From positions 1,015,001-1,075,000 of the forward strand of contig JAQGDQ010000014.1 in NCBI GenBank assembly GCA_030141605.1: a DNA stretch of 60,000 bases, read 5' to 3'. Source of the DNA: Tubiluchus corallicola (Eukaryota; Priapulida; Priapulimorpha; Priapulimorphida; Tubiluchidae). Shown here in pieces: positions 46,801 through 59,307 of this stretch. Under the pieces are notes generated by a model. It saw only the letters and a program-made list of their open reading frames with translations, was not told where the DNA came from and made no database searches. Position 1 is the stretch's first letter. Each line of letters opens with the position of its first letter. Position numbers and translations under genes: made by a program.

Positions 46801-47898
46801 TCCTTTCCCCTTGATGTCTGCTTAATCGAAACGTGCACTGAGCTGTATACTTCACTATGCTAAGTAAAAGTAACGGTAATCTCTTTTGCTGTGAATTTAT
46901 ATATTTTTGAAAAGAATAATAAAGCATAATGACTAAGCAACATTACGCACTTGGCGAATTTTAGATAGGAATGAAACTAGTAGCAGTCAGACGAGAATCA
47001 CAAAAAACATTTTTCGTAAGACGATATCATTCTTTTATATATATTCGTAAATCGTTCCAACATTATTGGCAAATCACATACCGCCAGAACAACTTAATCA
47101 CTCGTGTATACAGATGGCTAAATGCACTCTCTCTTTATGTACTACGAAAAGATAAGACATTTTATATTAAACAGCGATTGATAATCACGCTATGCAGCTG
47201 CGGTTAATCAAATCTCAATATAAAATACGTTATCACGAAATTTAATGAGAAATGGCTCATTTTTCTCGCATGCCTCAAAAACCTAAACTAAAAGATATTT
47301 TTTCAAAGATTAGAGTTCAAGGGCGGAGTGGGGACGGGGCGAAAGGTTCGGGAACGGATTTCGGGACAGAACTGAATGTTCGTTAACGGTTTTTAAGAAA
47401 AGTTCGGGTTGGGGATTATGGCGACTCCGAGCCCGAATAGCCCTAATCGTATTAATTCATTGTTTAATTAAAAATCTGTAATGCGACTATAGTATACACA
47501 TGTTACGGTTGATATACTGAAAGTTATAAATTATAGACTAATTACCGGGAAGCCCTCTGGTATATGATAATTTGTGCAAAAAGTTTTTCACACGCGTGGT
47601 TCAAATTATAACAGCAGACGGGATAGTCTTGCTAGTGACGGTGATGACGTAGTTAGTTCGTTTACCATCACAAACCCAACTAACTAGAATCACATGGGTT
47701 AGACGAATAAATAACTACTACGATTTCTTTTAGAAAGTGAGACGCTTCCCCTGGGATATTGTTTATTATACCTTATACGCCTTTTCTGCGTATATTAGAA
47801 TTAGTACTGACTTACTTATATTCAACTGATAAGAATCGTAAATGTATTATAAAAACAATGAGCTTATTATTCCCCATAAAGAGAGATAAGATTAAAAT
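43887..47898. other. Gene-poor DNA; weak repeats only
   Basis: Two GC-richer patches with gttcggg and cgactccgag/cgactccgaac (46400-46480 and 47310-47440) look like two diverged copies of one repeat about 950 bases apart, both preceded by ggctcatttt and aaagatatt. No gene recognised. Confidence 0.4.
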
Positions 47899-47906
47899 GA
47901 CATGTC

Positions 47907-48192
47907 CAGTGCCGGATTTAGGTATAAGCTAAATAAGCTGTAGCTTAGGGCCTCGCACTCTACCTGAGGCCCTCAAAAAGATTCCAGATTGGATTTTATA
48001 CTCATTTTTATAATTAACTACTAATTAGGTAATATTTTAGTCATAAAATAATTTTTATTGTTCACTTGGCTATTAAATAATTAAAAGGCATATATATATA
48101 TATTGAACTTTCTTTAGACCAGTTGGTTCAAAAGAGAAGGTCCCCAGGGCTTTATAAAGCTTAGGGCCCCAGCAAATCTAAATCCAGCACAG
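47907..48192. mobile_element. hAT-type MITE, 286 bp, with perfect 8-bp target duplication
   Basis: Begins CAGTGCCGGATTTAG and ends CTAAATCCAGCACAG, terminal inverted repeats of about 15 bases with ttagggcc just inside each end. Flanked by gacatgtc on both sides (47899-47906 and 48193-48200), the 8-bp duplication typical of hAT transposition. Non-coding. Confidence 0.9.
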
Positions 48193-48365
48193 GACATGTC
48201 ACTGTCTTTTCTTTATTGCAAGCCAAATATTACGTTCAAATGGTTACAGTAGACGCTGTTCTATCATTCGTTAATACTACAAGGTTAATCCAGACAATGT
48301 TGTCAGATTAAAGCCTCTTGTTACGTAACACCAGACTCAGCTTATGTCTGACTAAAATAATTAAA

Positions 48366-48393
48366 CTCTGTCTGTCTGTCTGTCTGTCTGTCT
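48366..48393. repeat. (TCTG)n microsatellite
   Basis: Seven uninterrupted CTGT units. Confidence 0.95.
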
Positions 48394-48654
48394 ATAAACG
48401 ACCAGGCGTTCATTGCAGATTAAATCTAAGCTATTATTGAACATGTAAATTGATGGCAGAACAGATTTGTGACTGAAAAAACGAAATGTGATTAGAAAAC
48501 ACCAGCACCTATATATTTGTTTTCACCTGGCTTTTCAATTCGTCAAACGGCATAAGTTTAATACTTGCTTATTGTATTTTAACCGTCTCTTTGAAACTAC
48601 TGATAACGTATTTGTACTTTGAGTCAAAGTAGGTGTAAAGATATTGATGCATTT

Positions 48655-49133
48655 GATCAAAATATCACATAGCTCATGTTGATGAATATGATCAAAATAT
48701 CCCATAGCTCACGTTGATTAGTATGATCAAAATATCACATAGCTCATGTTGTCGAATATGATCAAAGTATCACATAGCACGTGTTGATGAATATGATCAA
48801 AATATCACATAGCTCATGTTGATGAATATGATCAAAATATCACGTAGTTCATGTTGATTAGTATGATCAAAATATCACATAGTTCATGTTGATGAATATG
48901 ATCAAAATATCACATAGCTCACGTTGATTAGTATGATCAAAATATCACATAGTTCATGTTGATTAGTATGATCAAAATATCACATAGCTCGTGTTGATGA
49001 ATATGATCAAAATATCACATAGCTCACGTTGATTAGTATGATCAAAATATCACATAGTTCATGTTGATGAATATGATCAAAATATCATATAGCTTATGTC
49101 GATGAATGTGATCAGAATATCACACAGCTCATG
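48655..49133. repeat. 35-bp minisatellite, about 13.7 units, no indels
   Basis: Every unit starts gatcaaaatatcacatagct or a near variant, and unit starts fall exactly 35 bases apart from 48655 to 49110. Units differ by substitutions only and end either in gatgaatat or gattagtat. The units are contiguous and have no spacers, so this is not a CRISPR array. Confidence 0.97.
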
Positions 49134-49235
49134 AACTACATACTAAGAAAAGGCAAAATTACAATTAATTTCCACATAATGAAATTCAAACATATTAACG
49201 AAGTAGTTCTTTATACATTGCGATGTTTATGTTAA

Positions 49236-49300
49236 AGGCAGGGGCTGTAGTCTAGCGCGCCAAATTTTGGGGGCTCAATATTTAAAAAATCTTATTCTCC
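49236..49300 (-). repeat. Fragment related to the hAT-type MITEs
   Basis: ggctgtagtctagcgcgcc followed by aaattttgggggctcaatat aligns with ggctacagcctagggctct and aaactttaggggctcatatt of the element at 53214-53541. Truncated, with no visible ends. Confidence 0.5.
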
Positions 49301-51510
49301 TCGGAAATGTGCATCCTTTCGGATTTATGTAGAGCATATTTTTTATATCTGAGTCCACTTTTATATAACCTCATATAACAAACAAGGACAATTGTTGTAG
49401 CGCCATGAAAATGTATATGTAATTAACAATAACCATGTATGTAGGTATTAGGTAATGGAGTATTAATACACCACAAGTAAATGTGTACAACGCTTAGCAT
49501 ATAGAAAACCATATATCCATGATAGAGCGGGACTCACCTATCAGACTAGAGTGTCGTAAGGTCTTAATTGATACGCCCTTGGCTAATTTCTTATTATTTT
49601 TTAGTTTTGTTATTTTTTAAGCTCTAAATGTAGTCACATGTGCTATAACATTATTTTGCAAATATCGAATAATTTTGACGTATAATTATGACATTTTCTT
49701 ACATGCCAGTCGCCAATTCAACACAGAACATATTATGCATCGCGTTTAATAATAAATTGAAGGATAACAAATAAACATTTTCGGAGTTAATGAAAACAAA
49801 TACGCCTCATGAGTGCATCATCTTAATTTTATCCTAAATGTTTTATAAAAACAGGGCGTTTTATAAAAACAGGGGAATTTATTCGAATGTGATCTTGAGT
49901 CAGAGACGAAACGTTCCTGTTTCATAATTTCCACGCCACAGTACTAAACACTTGACAACTTAATATTCAAACCAACTATACAGCGCCTAATTAATGTTAA
50001 ACGATGGTTGTGTATGTAGGTCGCTTTTGGTCTTTCTGGCGCCTTTAACTGCACATGTTTGAGAGCTCAAACGCAAATAAATTATTTTATTTTAAGCTAA
50101 AGGAAGGATTGTTTAGACTCAACCTCATTTTAATTTACTGTCCAAAATATACATTCTCTTGCCTATAAAAGTTAACAATTGTTCCTTATATTTGAATATT
50201 TAGCTTAGAAAGTTAATTAACGGCAACCGAACACAGCTATTGCTTACGTCAGAAACTAACCACAGTTTGTGCAATGGCAGGCGTCTTCCCTTGCGCGTCA
50301 AGCACATTGGTGTTACAGTACTGCTTAAACGCGTGATGTCACGAAAAATGGGCTCTAGATCATATGACGTCAGAAACTAACACTGCAGTTCACGATCATG
50401 CTTATCACCGTACCGCCTTCTATTTGTCGGCTACGCGAATATGACAAAAAGACGCCGCTGCCAGTCTTATCCGCGCGTAGCTTTGAAAGTTTAACGAAAT
50501 TTGAGTATCCGAGGTGATTATTATTTAATCTAAGCTTTGATTTAAAATAAGCTGTTGTAGTTTTCAATATTTTAGAGCATTCTTTATTCTGAACTCATGT
50601 TTACTAATCATCCGGTTTTCCTTTAACTTATCTTTGGCTTTTTCAAAAATTCATTTTGCATGTGTTGCAGAAGTATCATTTGCTAACATAGGTGCAAATA
50701 CATATAATATATACATGAATATTTTACAGAAAGACTCTTATTTGACTTAATGGTGATTTCTTTTGCACTCTATGCGTAAGCATAAGCAATTCGAGTCCTC
50801 ATAACATTATTAATATTCATCCTATAAAGCTCAGTTTTGAGACAAGTCCTGAGGACCGCTCTATATGATTGATGATTATACGTTTAATAAGGTAATTAAT
50901 GCAATTGAGAAGTCGTAACTCCATTTATCAATGTGCAGGCTTGGCATCCTGTTCTACTAGATGCATGGCTCGAATGACAGTAATTAAGCGTGCATTAGCA
51001 GTACCAGAGTGGCGTTGCTATGTACTCGAATATCATTAAGTGAAAAATGTGTGAGGTCCTATGCTATGAAAACTTGAAATACACCAAGCCTGCAGGTTTG
51101 CCCCCTCCCCATTTCGTACTCGCAGGTTAAAATTGCGTGCCTTTTTACATGGTTGCCGCAGATGACGCCAGGTACGTGTTGAAATATGTCTGGGAATTTT
51201 AGTGTGTTTTACTGTATAATAAATGTTATGAGTTTTTACGCTCTGACTAGGTTTCAAAGTTCATGTCAAGTTTGAAACTTCCAAAAACAAGTCAATGTCA
51301 TAGATACTCGCTTTTTCTGGACATGCAATCCTTCAGTTCATCTAACTTACATGATGAACATAAATGACCTACACAGTTTTACCTAATTAGAATTTAGAAT
51401 TTTACTGGCATACACATTACATTACAATGACACACATACAGCAAAACAACAACAAAGTACAAAACAAAGCGATTACATTATAGTTATAGTAGCCAAAAAG
51501 CATAACAAAT

Positions 51511-51554
<44 letters not shown>

Positions 51555-53205
51555 GGTATAAATGCAATTGACATATCGTGAAAATTAATAAATAGTAATA
51601 TCAACATTTATGTATTAGTACTATTTATTATGTTGCTTTGTTTTTTCAGTGCTGTAATTCAAAGATTACTACTTTAATTTAACACAAGTCTTATTTAACC
51701 TTATTGATAAAACAGGTATGATTACAGATGGCGTTACCGGTCTGAAGTTTAATTTAGAACTTCTTTCTTTGTAAACTACAGCGCCAACGGTTGTTGTACT
51801 TGAGTCAACCAGCGCATTAGATGTGTTCAAGTTTGGTTCTATGGATCGTGAACAATAACTAAAAATGTTTTAAAAGCTACCAGACTCAATACGGGCTGGC
51901 TCATAAATCATCCCTGATTGCTAGTCTTAATGAAAGCAGGTAACATCTGCAGAATGCTTGTTACTAATGGTAACCACACAGGTGACGCGGGAATGGTGGT
52001 ATTGTCGAGTGTAGTCACCTCTCCCGCCTCCAGGGGCAATGCAACACAATAACTTTGCCAGTTGATTGACTAAACACACAAGCAGCCAACATTGTAATTC
52101 TGATTTTCACACACTATGAATAAGCCTGGGAGGCTAACATACAATACTATTGGAAAGCATGATTCAATGGTACTTTCATGATGATGCATGAATTTGTACA
52201 CGTAGAGCTACAGCAGAGCTATAAGCCATTTGAGTATCGTCAAAATGCAACTTGCTGCTAATTGCGAATAAGTACAAAGCGGGTATATGGTAGTAACACT
52301 TTTGTTTAGTCGTATACCCAATCAATAGAGAACCAGGCTTTGGCATTTTAGATGTCAATCCATCTCACAGGTGGAAATTTATCGAAGTAATATAGAGCTA
52401 TCACAAGATCAAACTTTAGAAACGTCTGCTTGCACCAGTCTTAGAATATCATTAAAGCAACACTCAAAAGCATGCAAAGCCGAGGGTAGTTTTTAAACTA
52501 CAGCTTGGCGATGGACTGGCGATAATTCTTGAAAAAATTTGTATCACAGCGATAGCTCGTTTAGCTAGCGAAATAAGCATTTTACATACACAATTTATAC
52601 AAATACATGTAATTGGTTTGTTCGGTCAACAATAGCATTCATTAAGACTGCAGGTATCTATTCTCTTCTATTTACCCTTCAGAAGGGCTTGCAAATTCTG
52701 ACACAAGCCTAAATTCATGTGCACACAGTACTCACTGTACACACGGTAATGTTTTTTAAACATGCCAGCTTGTGTACACTCTAGGGTTTAAATGGTTATG
52801 GAGGTTTTCTCCGGAAATGCTACCAGACGTGATATTTGAGTAAGAACACCAGTTACTCTGCTGGTGCCTCTACTGTAGTGTACGCTTAACTAGGCGTGCG
52901 CTAAGTTTTTAGTTTCGGTACTGTTAGCCGTTATAACGGTGGTTTAGAGATTGGATGACCAAGTGCCGCTATTACTATTACTTGTTCCATCAGTTAGCAA
53001 CTAACCATATTCCAGTAAACAGAGTTGTGCCTTTAAGTCTATTTGAAAGTGCTAAGTGGTTTAATTGGTTTGAGACTTGCAATTTAAAAGTATTTGCTGC
53101 ACTAGTACGCCAAATGACAAAATTCTCTCGCTTGACCACTTCCTAGATACTATTTTTAGGCATCAGTTGTTAATTTCATGTATAACAAGTCATGACATTG
53201 CATTA
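49301..53205. other. Gene-poor DNA; nothing recognised apart from a TA run
   Basis: Only chance ORFs of up to 73 codons. No repeat with clear borders. Confidence 0.45.
51512..51550. repeat. (TA)n microsatellite
   Basis: About 18 TA dinucleotides. Confidence 0.95.
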
Positions 53206-53213
53206 TCAACATG

Positions 53214-53541
53214 CAGAGCTTGATTACACTACAGGCTAGTATAGGCTACAGCCTAGGGCTCTCAAACTTTAGGGGCTCATATTTTGCATCGCTGACTTTA
53301 AAAAAAGGAGGCCACGAAGTGCGAAAATCCATTTGAGACAAAGGGCCCTTTTTGAGGACTTTTATTTGAAATAAGGTCCCCTCTTTGAAGCCCTGTTCGA
53401 AATATGGGCCCCTAGTTAACGGAAAATATCACAAGTAAAAGTATTCGAGACGAGTGCGAGCAAATTAGAGGGTTACTCCGTCTGAGGAAACCGCATAATT
53501 TCATTAGCATAGAGGCCCCAGAAGGTCATAATCCGGACTTG
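53214..53541 (-). mobile_element. hAT-type MITE, 328 bp, with perfect 8-bp target duplication
   Basis: Ends CAGAGCTTGATTA and TAATCCGGACTTG are imperfect inverted repeats. The element is the inverted relative of the one at 37735-38119. Flanked by tcaacatg on both sides (53206-53213 and 53542-53549), an exact 8-base target duplication. Non-coding. Confidence 0.9.
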
Positions 53542-53549
53542 TCAACATG

Positions 53550-56500
53550 CACAGTTGTTTTGTAGGCTTTCATTTTTTACATCCAAATTTCATCTCCATA
53601 ATTTTTTGTGACCAAGTGGACTCACTAGTCTAACTGTGAGTCCTACGGCAATTCTAGGAAAAATTAATTCTACCAAATCTCCTCTCCTTTTCACTAATGC
53701 AGTTCAAAACCAACTATATACCGTAATATCACACTCAATGTAGTTTTTATTATTATTGATTTAATTTGACATAGCGACGAGATATAGACATTAATTCACT
53801 TAAATCCGTAATTTCTTGGGTCTGTGAAAAATCCGGCGGAAAATTATCCACTTGCTTTCGCTAATATCCCTGTAATCTTATCAGAGCACATGGATTCACG
53901 TAGCGGTCGTCCCGCAAGTGCTTGTGCTGGCTCTGTGGCTTCCCAACCTGCTCTACTGACCTTCACAGCCTTCCCAAAACTTCTCATTTCCTTCTCTTTT
54001 ACAATAGTTAGCCACAAGCAAGCTGTTTCACTTAATCTAGTTGTGCGAATTTATTTTCATAGAGTTTGCAGCTCTCATCATTAATAATAACCAAATCTTC
54101 AAATCCTGATATAGTGATAGAATTAACTCTCAGTTTTTCCAATAGCAGTGCTAGGAAGCCACTCAACATATTTCCAGTTTCTCAGAACTTTCGTCTCGAG
54201 AAGTTTCTCTAAATGTTTAAGCAGCACACTGGACGTAGTTTAATACACAAGGCCAGTAATTACATTATTAAGTCATAACAGAGCCGCAGTAAAAAAACGA
54301 ACAAACAGAAGAAAATAAGACAAGGATATCCAGTATGATAGCTAACATATACCACTAAGACCAGTTCCAACGCAGCAAAAACGGCAGTCAGGTAACATGG
54401 TACAGCAAAACGATCTGATCAACGAGTAAAAATATTAAATCCGTGTTCATTCAGCAAAAACTGCAGAATCTGTATACTCTACGGCGCACAATAAATTGTA
54501 ACTGCTCCCACAAACGTCAGCGATAACTTATAAGCAATCCAGAATTTCAAATCTCGTGTGATAACTGATAAGCATAACCAACGTCTGCCGTTATCACTAT
54601 ATTGTATTACACGCAGTGGGTGCGTTCCTTAGATTACATAGTGATACAAGCTAAAATGCAAATGTATCAAGATTAATCAAATGCTAGACCATATGTCTAT
54701 ATTACTATTATGCTTAATAATGCAACTTGTATACCATAATTATTGTAATCATGCAGAGAATCTCTGCTGTAACGCATCATTATAATTTATGTTAGATTAA
54801 AATAGCAACAATTAATTGTAATTACAAGCTGGGGAAACAGCGCAACATTTGCCAAGTTTAACATTATAGATGTTCTTAGAAGGAATTTACAATTCCTCAC
54901 ACAATTTAAATACCCTTACCCTAACCCTAACCCTAACTCACCCTAACCCAAACCCTAAACCTAACTCTAATCCGCTTTACGACCTAATTTCCTGTGTGTT
55001 TTTACACTACAGAACTAAACTTTAGCCAACTTCTGCTCAACAGCACCAGTTTTTATTTAACGAAAATAATATCATTTTATCTTCTTAACTGATGTGTTTC
55101 TAATAATGATGGCCCTAGATTGGTCAAATATTCTGAATCAAGTTACTCCAGTCGTACTGTCTATTCTACCCTACAAAGCATTGGAAATCAATGTACTTTT
55201 AATAGTACAATGTATGGCACTACACATTGCCTTTAAAGGTTAGCAAACGTTCAGCAGTGCCACAACAAAGAGGAGGAAATGTTATGTGTGCAACACGTCA
55301 TCACCGTCACCAGAGCTGCGTTTGTAGCGATATAGTCCGGGAGTTACTGAGATTTCATTACATATTTATAATAATAATGACTTAAACCCAAGATGTATGT
55401 ATGGTCACAAGAGAAACGAGAGTGGTAATAAATCATGAGTACTCCGATGAGAACTCATTTCTTCCTCCGTTATTACTGCATTGTGCAGCTGCAGCTAGAA
55501 ATGGGTTTTGTGCATCCGTCCATTTAATGCGCAATTATTACTGACTACCCCATGGGGAAAGAGAGCATGCGCAAACCAAGATCATTAACTTATTCTAATA
55601 GTCTTCTTCAGTTACAGACTTATCAGCAACACTATTTGAGTATATTACTTTCTATACCTGTCTCAGTTACAAGCTATATACAAGTAAACAACCTATCTGC
55701 GCGCTCATTTTTTATAAAACGCAGTAAAATCTCGGCTCTCAGATGTTGAGATGCGTTCAGAAAGCTACACTAATAAACATTATCGTCTTCTGTAAACAAT
55801 CTAAAATATGCTTACGTGGATAAATTGTGTCGTGTTTTAACGCAACTTATCAAAATATGATTGAAATTTTGACCAGAAGTTTATGTGACGTTTGCTTTAA
55901 CAAAATAATGTGCAATCACATATTCGTCCAACATTTTATACGAAAAAACGTGACATACCTTACATTTTAATACAGTGTAAATATAAAACCTATTAAAACT
56001 AATAATACATATAAACTATTTTCTACTTAGTTATGTAAAACTTCTAAGTTAACTTGAGATAACAAAAGTTGGCAAACAAATATAATGAATCTTTTTGTTG
56101 ATTTGCGCATAATCTTTGCGTGACATAAGTCATGTAAATTATCAGAATTTTTGTGCTAAACAAACACTTCATTTGAGCAAACTTTGCCGAAGGCTACATT
56201 CACAGCAGTAAACAAGAACAGATATTGCATAAGCGTGCATAAGGCAATAAGGAGTAATGCAACAAAAATCTGCAAAAGTGATTAATAGACTACACATGGC
56301 TAAATTTCGGTATCTTCTACATTGGAGCAGGGAGGGAGGTTGCCGATAGGCGATCGGGCACAAACTAGCTATTTTGTAGTGAAACAAAACATTCATTCAT
56401 GTATACAAATATAATACGCGTATCGAAGACAATTATAACTTAGACAAAATACATTTATTCAAACCTGAAATGTTGGTTGATGGTTACATGACATGCTAGT

Positions 56501-58689
56501 GATACACATTCCTAGTTTTTCACTTACAGAAAATCATAATACCAAATGCCAGGCTATGACAAACAATTATACTATTACCAAGCTGTAAAACTCTATTAAC
56601 ATCAATTTGGCAAAGTAATTTCAAGAATGGATCAACAAAAGGGCGGTGCGAGGATTAAAATCAAGGCCACCAAAAACCGGCACTTTTAACTAGTAAACCG
56701 GTACAACAGTTCATTGAATTTAGCGAGCAGAAGGCGAACTCTTGACGTCAGTATTATTTCACCTTTCACCCAAATATTCCATTCATGAATTATGGCAGGA
56801 GATTAAAGACAGGTTTTAAAGTGGCTATTTATTTATAAATCGAGCTACTAATTCCAAAAAACGCTAAGCTGTAAGCGACAATGACCAAATTCAAACTGCA
56901 GAAACAAAGGCAGACAGCACAAAACGATAAAGGTGCAAACTCTCGGACGGTAAGCACGTTTAAGATAAAAACGTTTAAAATCTCTTTTGAAATAAATAAC
57001 GCTATTTAAATACATGTACATTAGGCTTTACGTTTTTGGTTAAAAATTAAAATACCAATAAATTTATCCTCAAAACCTTTGCAAAAATTAAATACTAAGC
57101 AACTAAGTAAATGTTTACAGTGAGTATTATACATCGAATAATTAAAACTAATTACATCAAATTGATAGTAATTGTAGCCTAGCCCATAGAGACAACTGAA
57201 ATATATGTATTGTGGGTTTAGGCCAGCTCCTGTAAAAGGCACAAAGCGTTTTAACAATCAGATAGGAGAAACTACAAGCATTTAAATTGTTGTAATAACG
57301 TAATAATAATAAACGTATTCAGGACTGAGAGATTTTGCATTACAAAAGAGCTCAGTAAGCTATCTTACTTGGTTTCAACATAATTATAATTTAGGCTCTT
57401 CTGGCAAAATTGATTACAGGCCTTATATTCTTAGAAATCGACAAAATTTTCTTGCTTAATGAATAAAGTTTTAATGCCCCCTCTACAGTAGCAACGTTCA
57501 GAAATAATTATTATAAATGGCCACACCAGAGTGTTTACAGTGTTTGTGTCATGATCTAGTAAAGTTGCTGTTGATATACAAGAGTTTGTGTGCCTTTAAT
57601 AATGACATATTGATAATTGTACCAGGGAATTCAGTATTATAACAGTAGTACGCGTTTAGTCCCGATGAAATTATATCAAACACCAACTTTTAAAACTTAC
57701 TGGCTTCTAAATCTAATTAATTACGTTACCTCAAACTTCTGTGCACAGAAAAAGCGATCCGTCCACCTGATTACGTCCCTTTTCACTCTGTTTGTTGCTC
57801 GCTGCAGTCGACGTGATCCAGGGCAGCCACGTTAACTCGAAAAGTCAAAAGCCACTGATCGAAGAATTAAAAAATATTTCACGGTAATCACCTGCACATG
57901 TCTTAACGGTAAATATTAAACACCTTAAATTTGTTTCTTCCGGTGTTGTAACTTGTTGGAGTGTAAAACAGACGAGGATGGAAGTAGAAGCAGACTCCTC
58001 TCTTTTCACACTCGTCTGCAGACGCTGACTCACCCCGAGTGTAAACCGTTACGGCTGAATAGCAAATGCTCGTCCAGGGCGGAGTGATTTCACTGACTCT
58101 GCGCGTCTTTAGATTCGTTAACCTTACGACGATCACTGAACTTTTTGCATATGCTATAAAACCTGACACGAGTTTTTGCTGATGTTAAATGAGCTGCTAA
58201 AATGCTACAAACCTGTAACAACGCTTAATTTTGTTTTACTCTTTTTCATAGCCTGAATGGCTAAATTAATTACTAGTAAAGGTTACACGCAATGACACCT
58301 CATTTTAAAATGCTCTTGCAATTGTAAAATTAATGGCATTAAAATATAAAATAAATAATTTCATAGCATTGTACACTTAACTGTTAATATATGCGTCACC
58401 TGATGCATTGCGTCAGAGATTCTATTGGTGAAATTTTGTGTAAAAAATTTACAATATAAACTGTATTATTGGATCTGGATTTTGGACATATAATCAGCAA
58501 CACTATTAGTGAGTCAGTTTCTTCTTAACTGATAAAATAACATTTAACATTTTGAAAAACGAATCCGCCGTAGCCGCGACGAGGCTTTGAGGTTAATTAC
58601 CACGGGTGATTAACTCGAAGACCAAAGCTTTGTGCACAATGAATAGTAGTCAAGGAACTAATGCTGAGTTGCGAGTCAGGTGATTATCA
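53550..58689. other. Gene-poor DNA; nothing recognised apart from the telomere-like block
   Basis: Short ORFs only. A somewhat GC-richer patch at about 57930-58130 could be regulatory but carries no motif I can name. Confidence 0.4.
54911..54970 (-). repeat. Interstitial telomere-like (CCCTAA)n block
   Basis: Starts taccctaaccctaaccctaa (after a variant unit) and decays through caaacccta and ctaactctaa. TTAGGG type on the minus strand. Confidence 0.9.
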
Positions 58690-59307
58690 ATGAATGCTTG
58701 TGTTTTATCCAAAACAAGTTTGGTAGATCATAAAGGTTTTTACAAAGAGAGGGAACTAGAACAGGAGCAAAGCATGAGGTATAATTATGCCTTTACGTCT
58801 GCACAGTTTTCGGAAGAAATGAAGGAAAACATTCCTGAAAAACCGCTAGGAAATCAGACGAAAGTACATGTATGAATTTATAGACCAAAATGTGCGAAAC
58901 GAAGTAGCGCCTATTGTTGCGGCAAAAATTACGAGGAGGCCATTCAAATTATAGCGCCCAGCAACTATATATTAACGTACCAAGTTATGTGTTGCGACAA
59001 TTACAAGTACAAAGCGAATTCAGTAAGTAAGACCTCAGAGAAAAACGAAATAAGGAACAACGCGGAGAAGTCAGGCGGCTCGACAAGCAGTAAGCAAGCT
59101 ACTGGTAGCTTGGTAACACAAGGGATGCTGCATCTAACACGTATGGAACGCAATGCAGACATGTTGTCCGCTAATGCACAAAGAATAAATGCAGTTCCGG
59201 CCGACAACACAGTGAAATGGAGTTTGACGAAAAATTTTAAAAACGGAAAATTTCGTGAGTTCCTGGCTCAAGAAAGGCGGACATTGGATTTCTTAGAACG
59301 GCACTGA
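58690..59307 (+). pseudogene. Unidentified 206-codon frame with one TGA
   Basis: One frame is open from ATG 58690 to TGA 59305-59307 except for a single TGA at 58873-58875. Before it: MNACVLSKTSLVDHKGFYKE and later EQEQSMRYNY. After it: YRPKCAKRSSAYCC and, from a possible second Met at 58987, a charged segment with RMERNADMLSANAQRINAV and GKFREFLAQERRTLDFLERH. Long open frames are rare in this AT-rich DNA, so past coding is plausible. I do not recognise the family. It may be a decayed gene, a gene with a readthrough stop, part of an element, or chance. Confidence 0.35.

Noticed and set aside
48655-49133. CRISPR-like array
   Set aside because: Units are contiguous with no unique spacers, and the genome is animal.
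53824-54084. 86-codon plus-strand ORF and an overlapping 51-codon minus-strand frame
   Set aside because: Neither shows a known motif or splice support; kept out for lack of evidence.
54911-54970. True chromosome end
   Set aside because: Unique sequence continues on both sides and the repeat is short and decayed.
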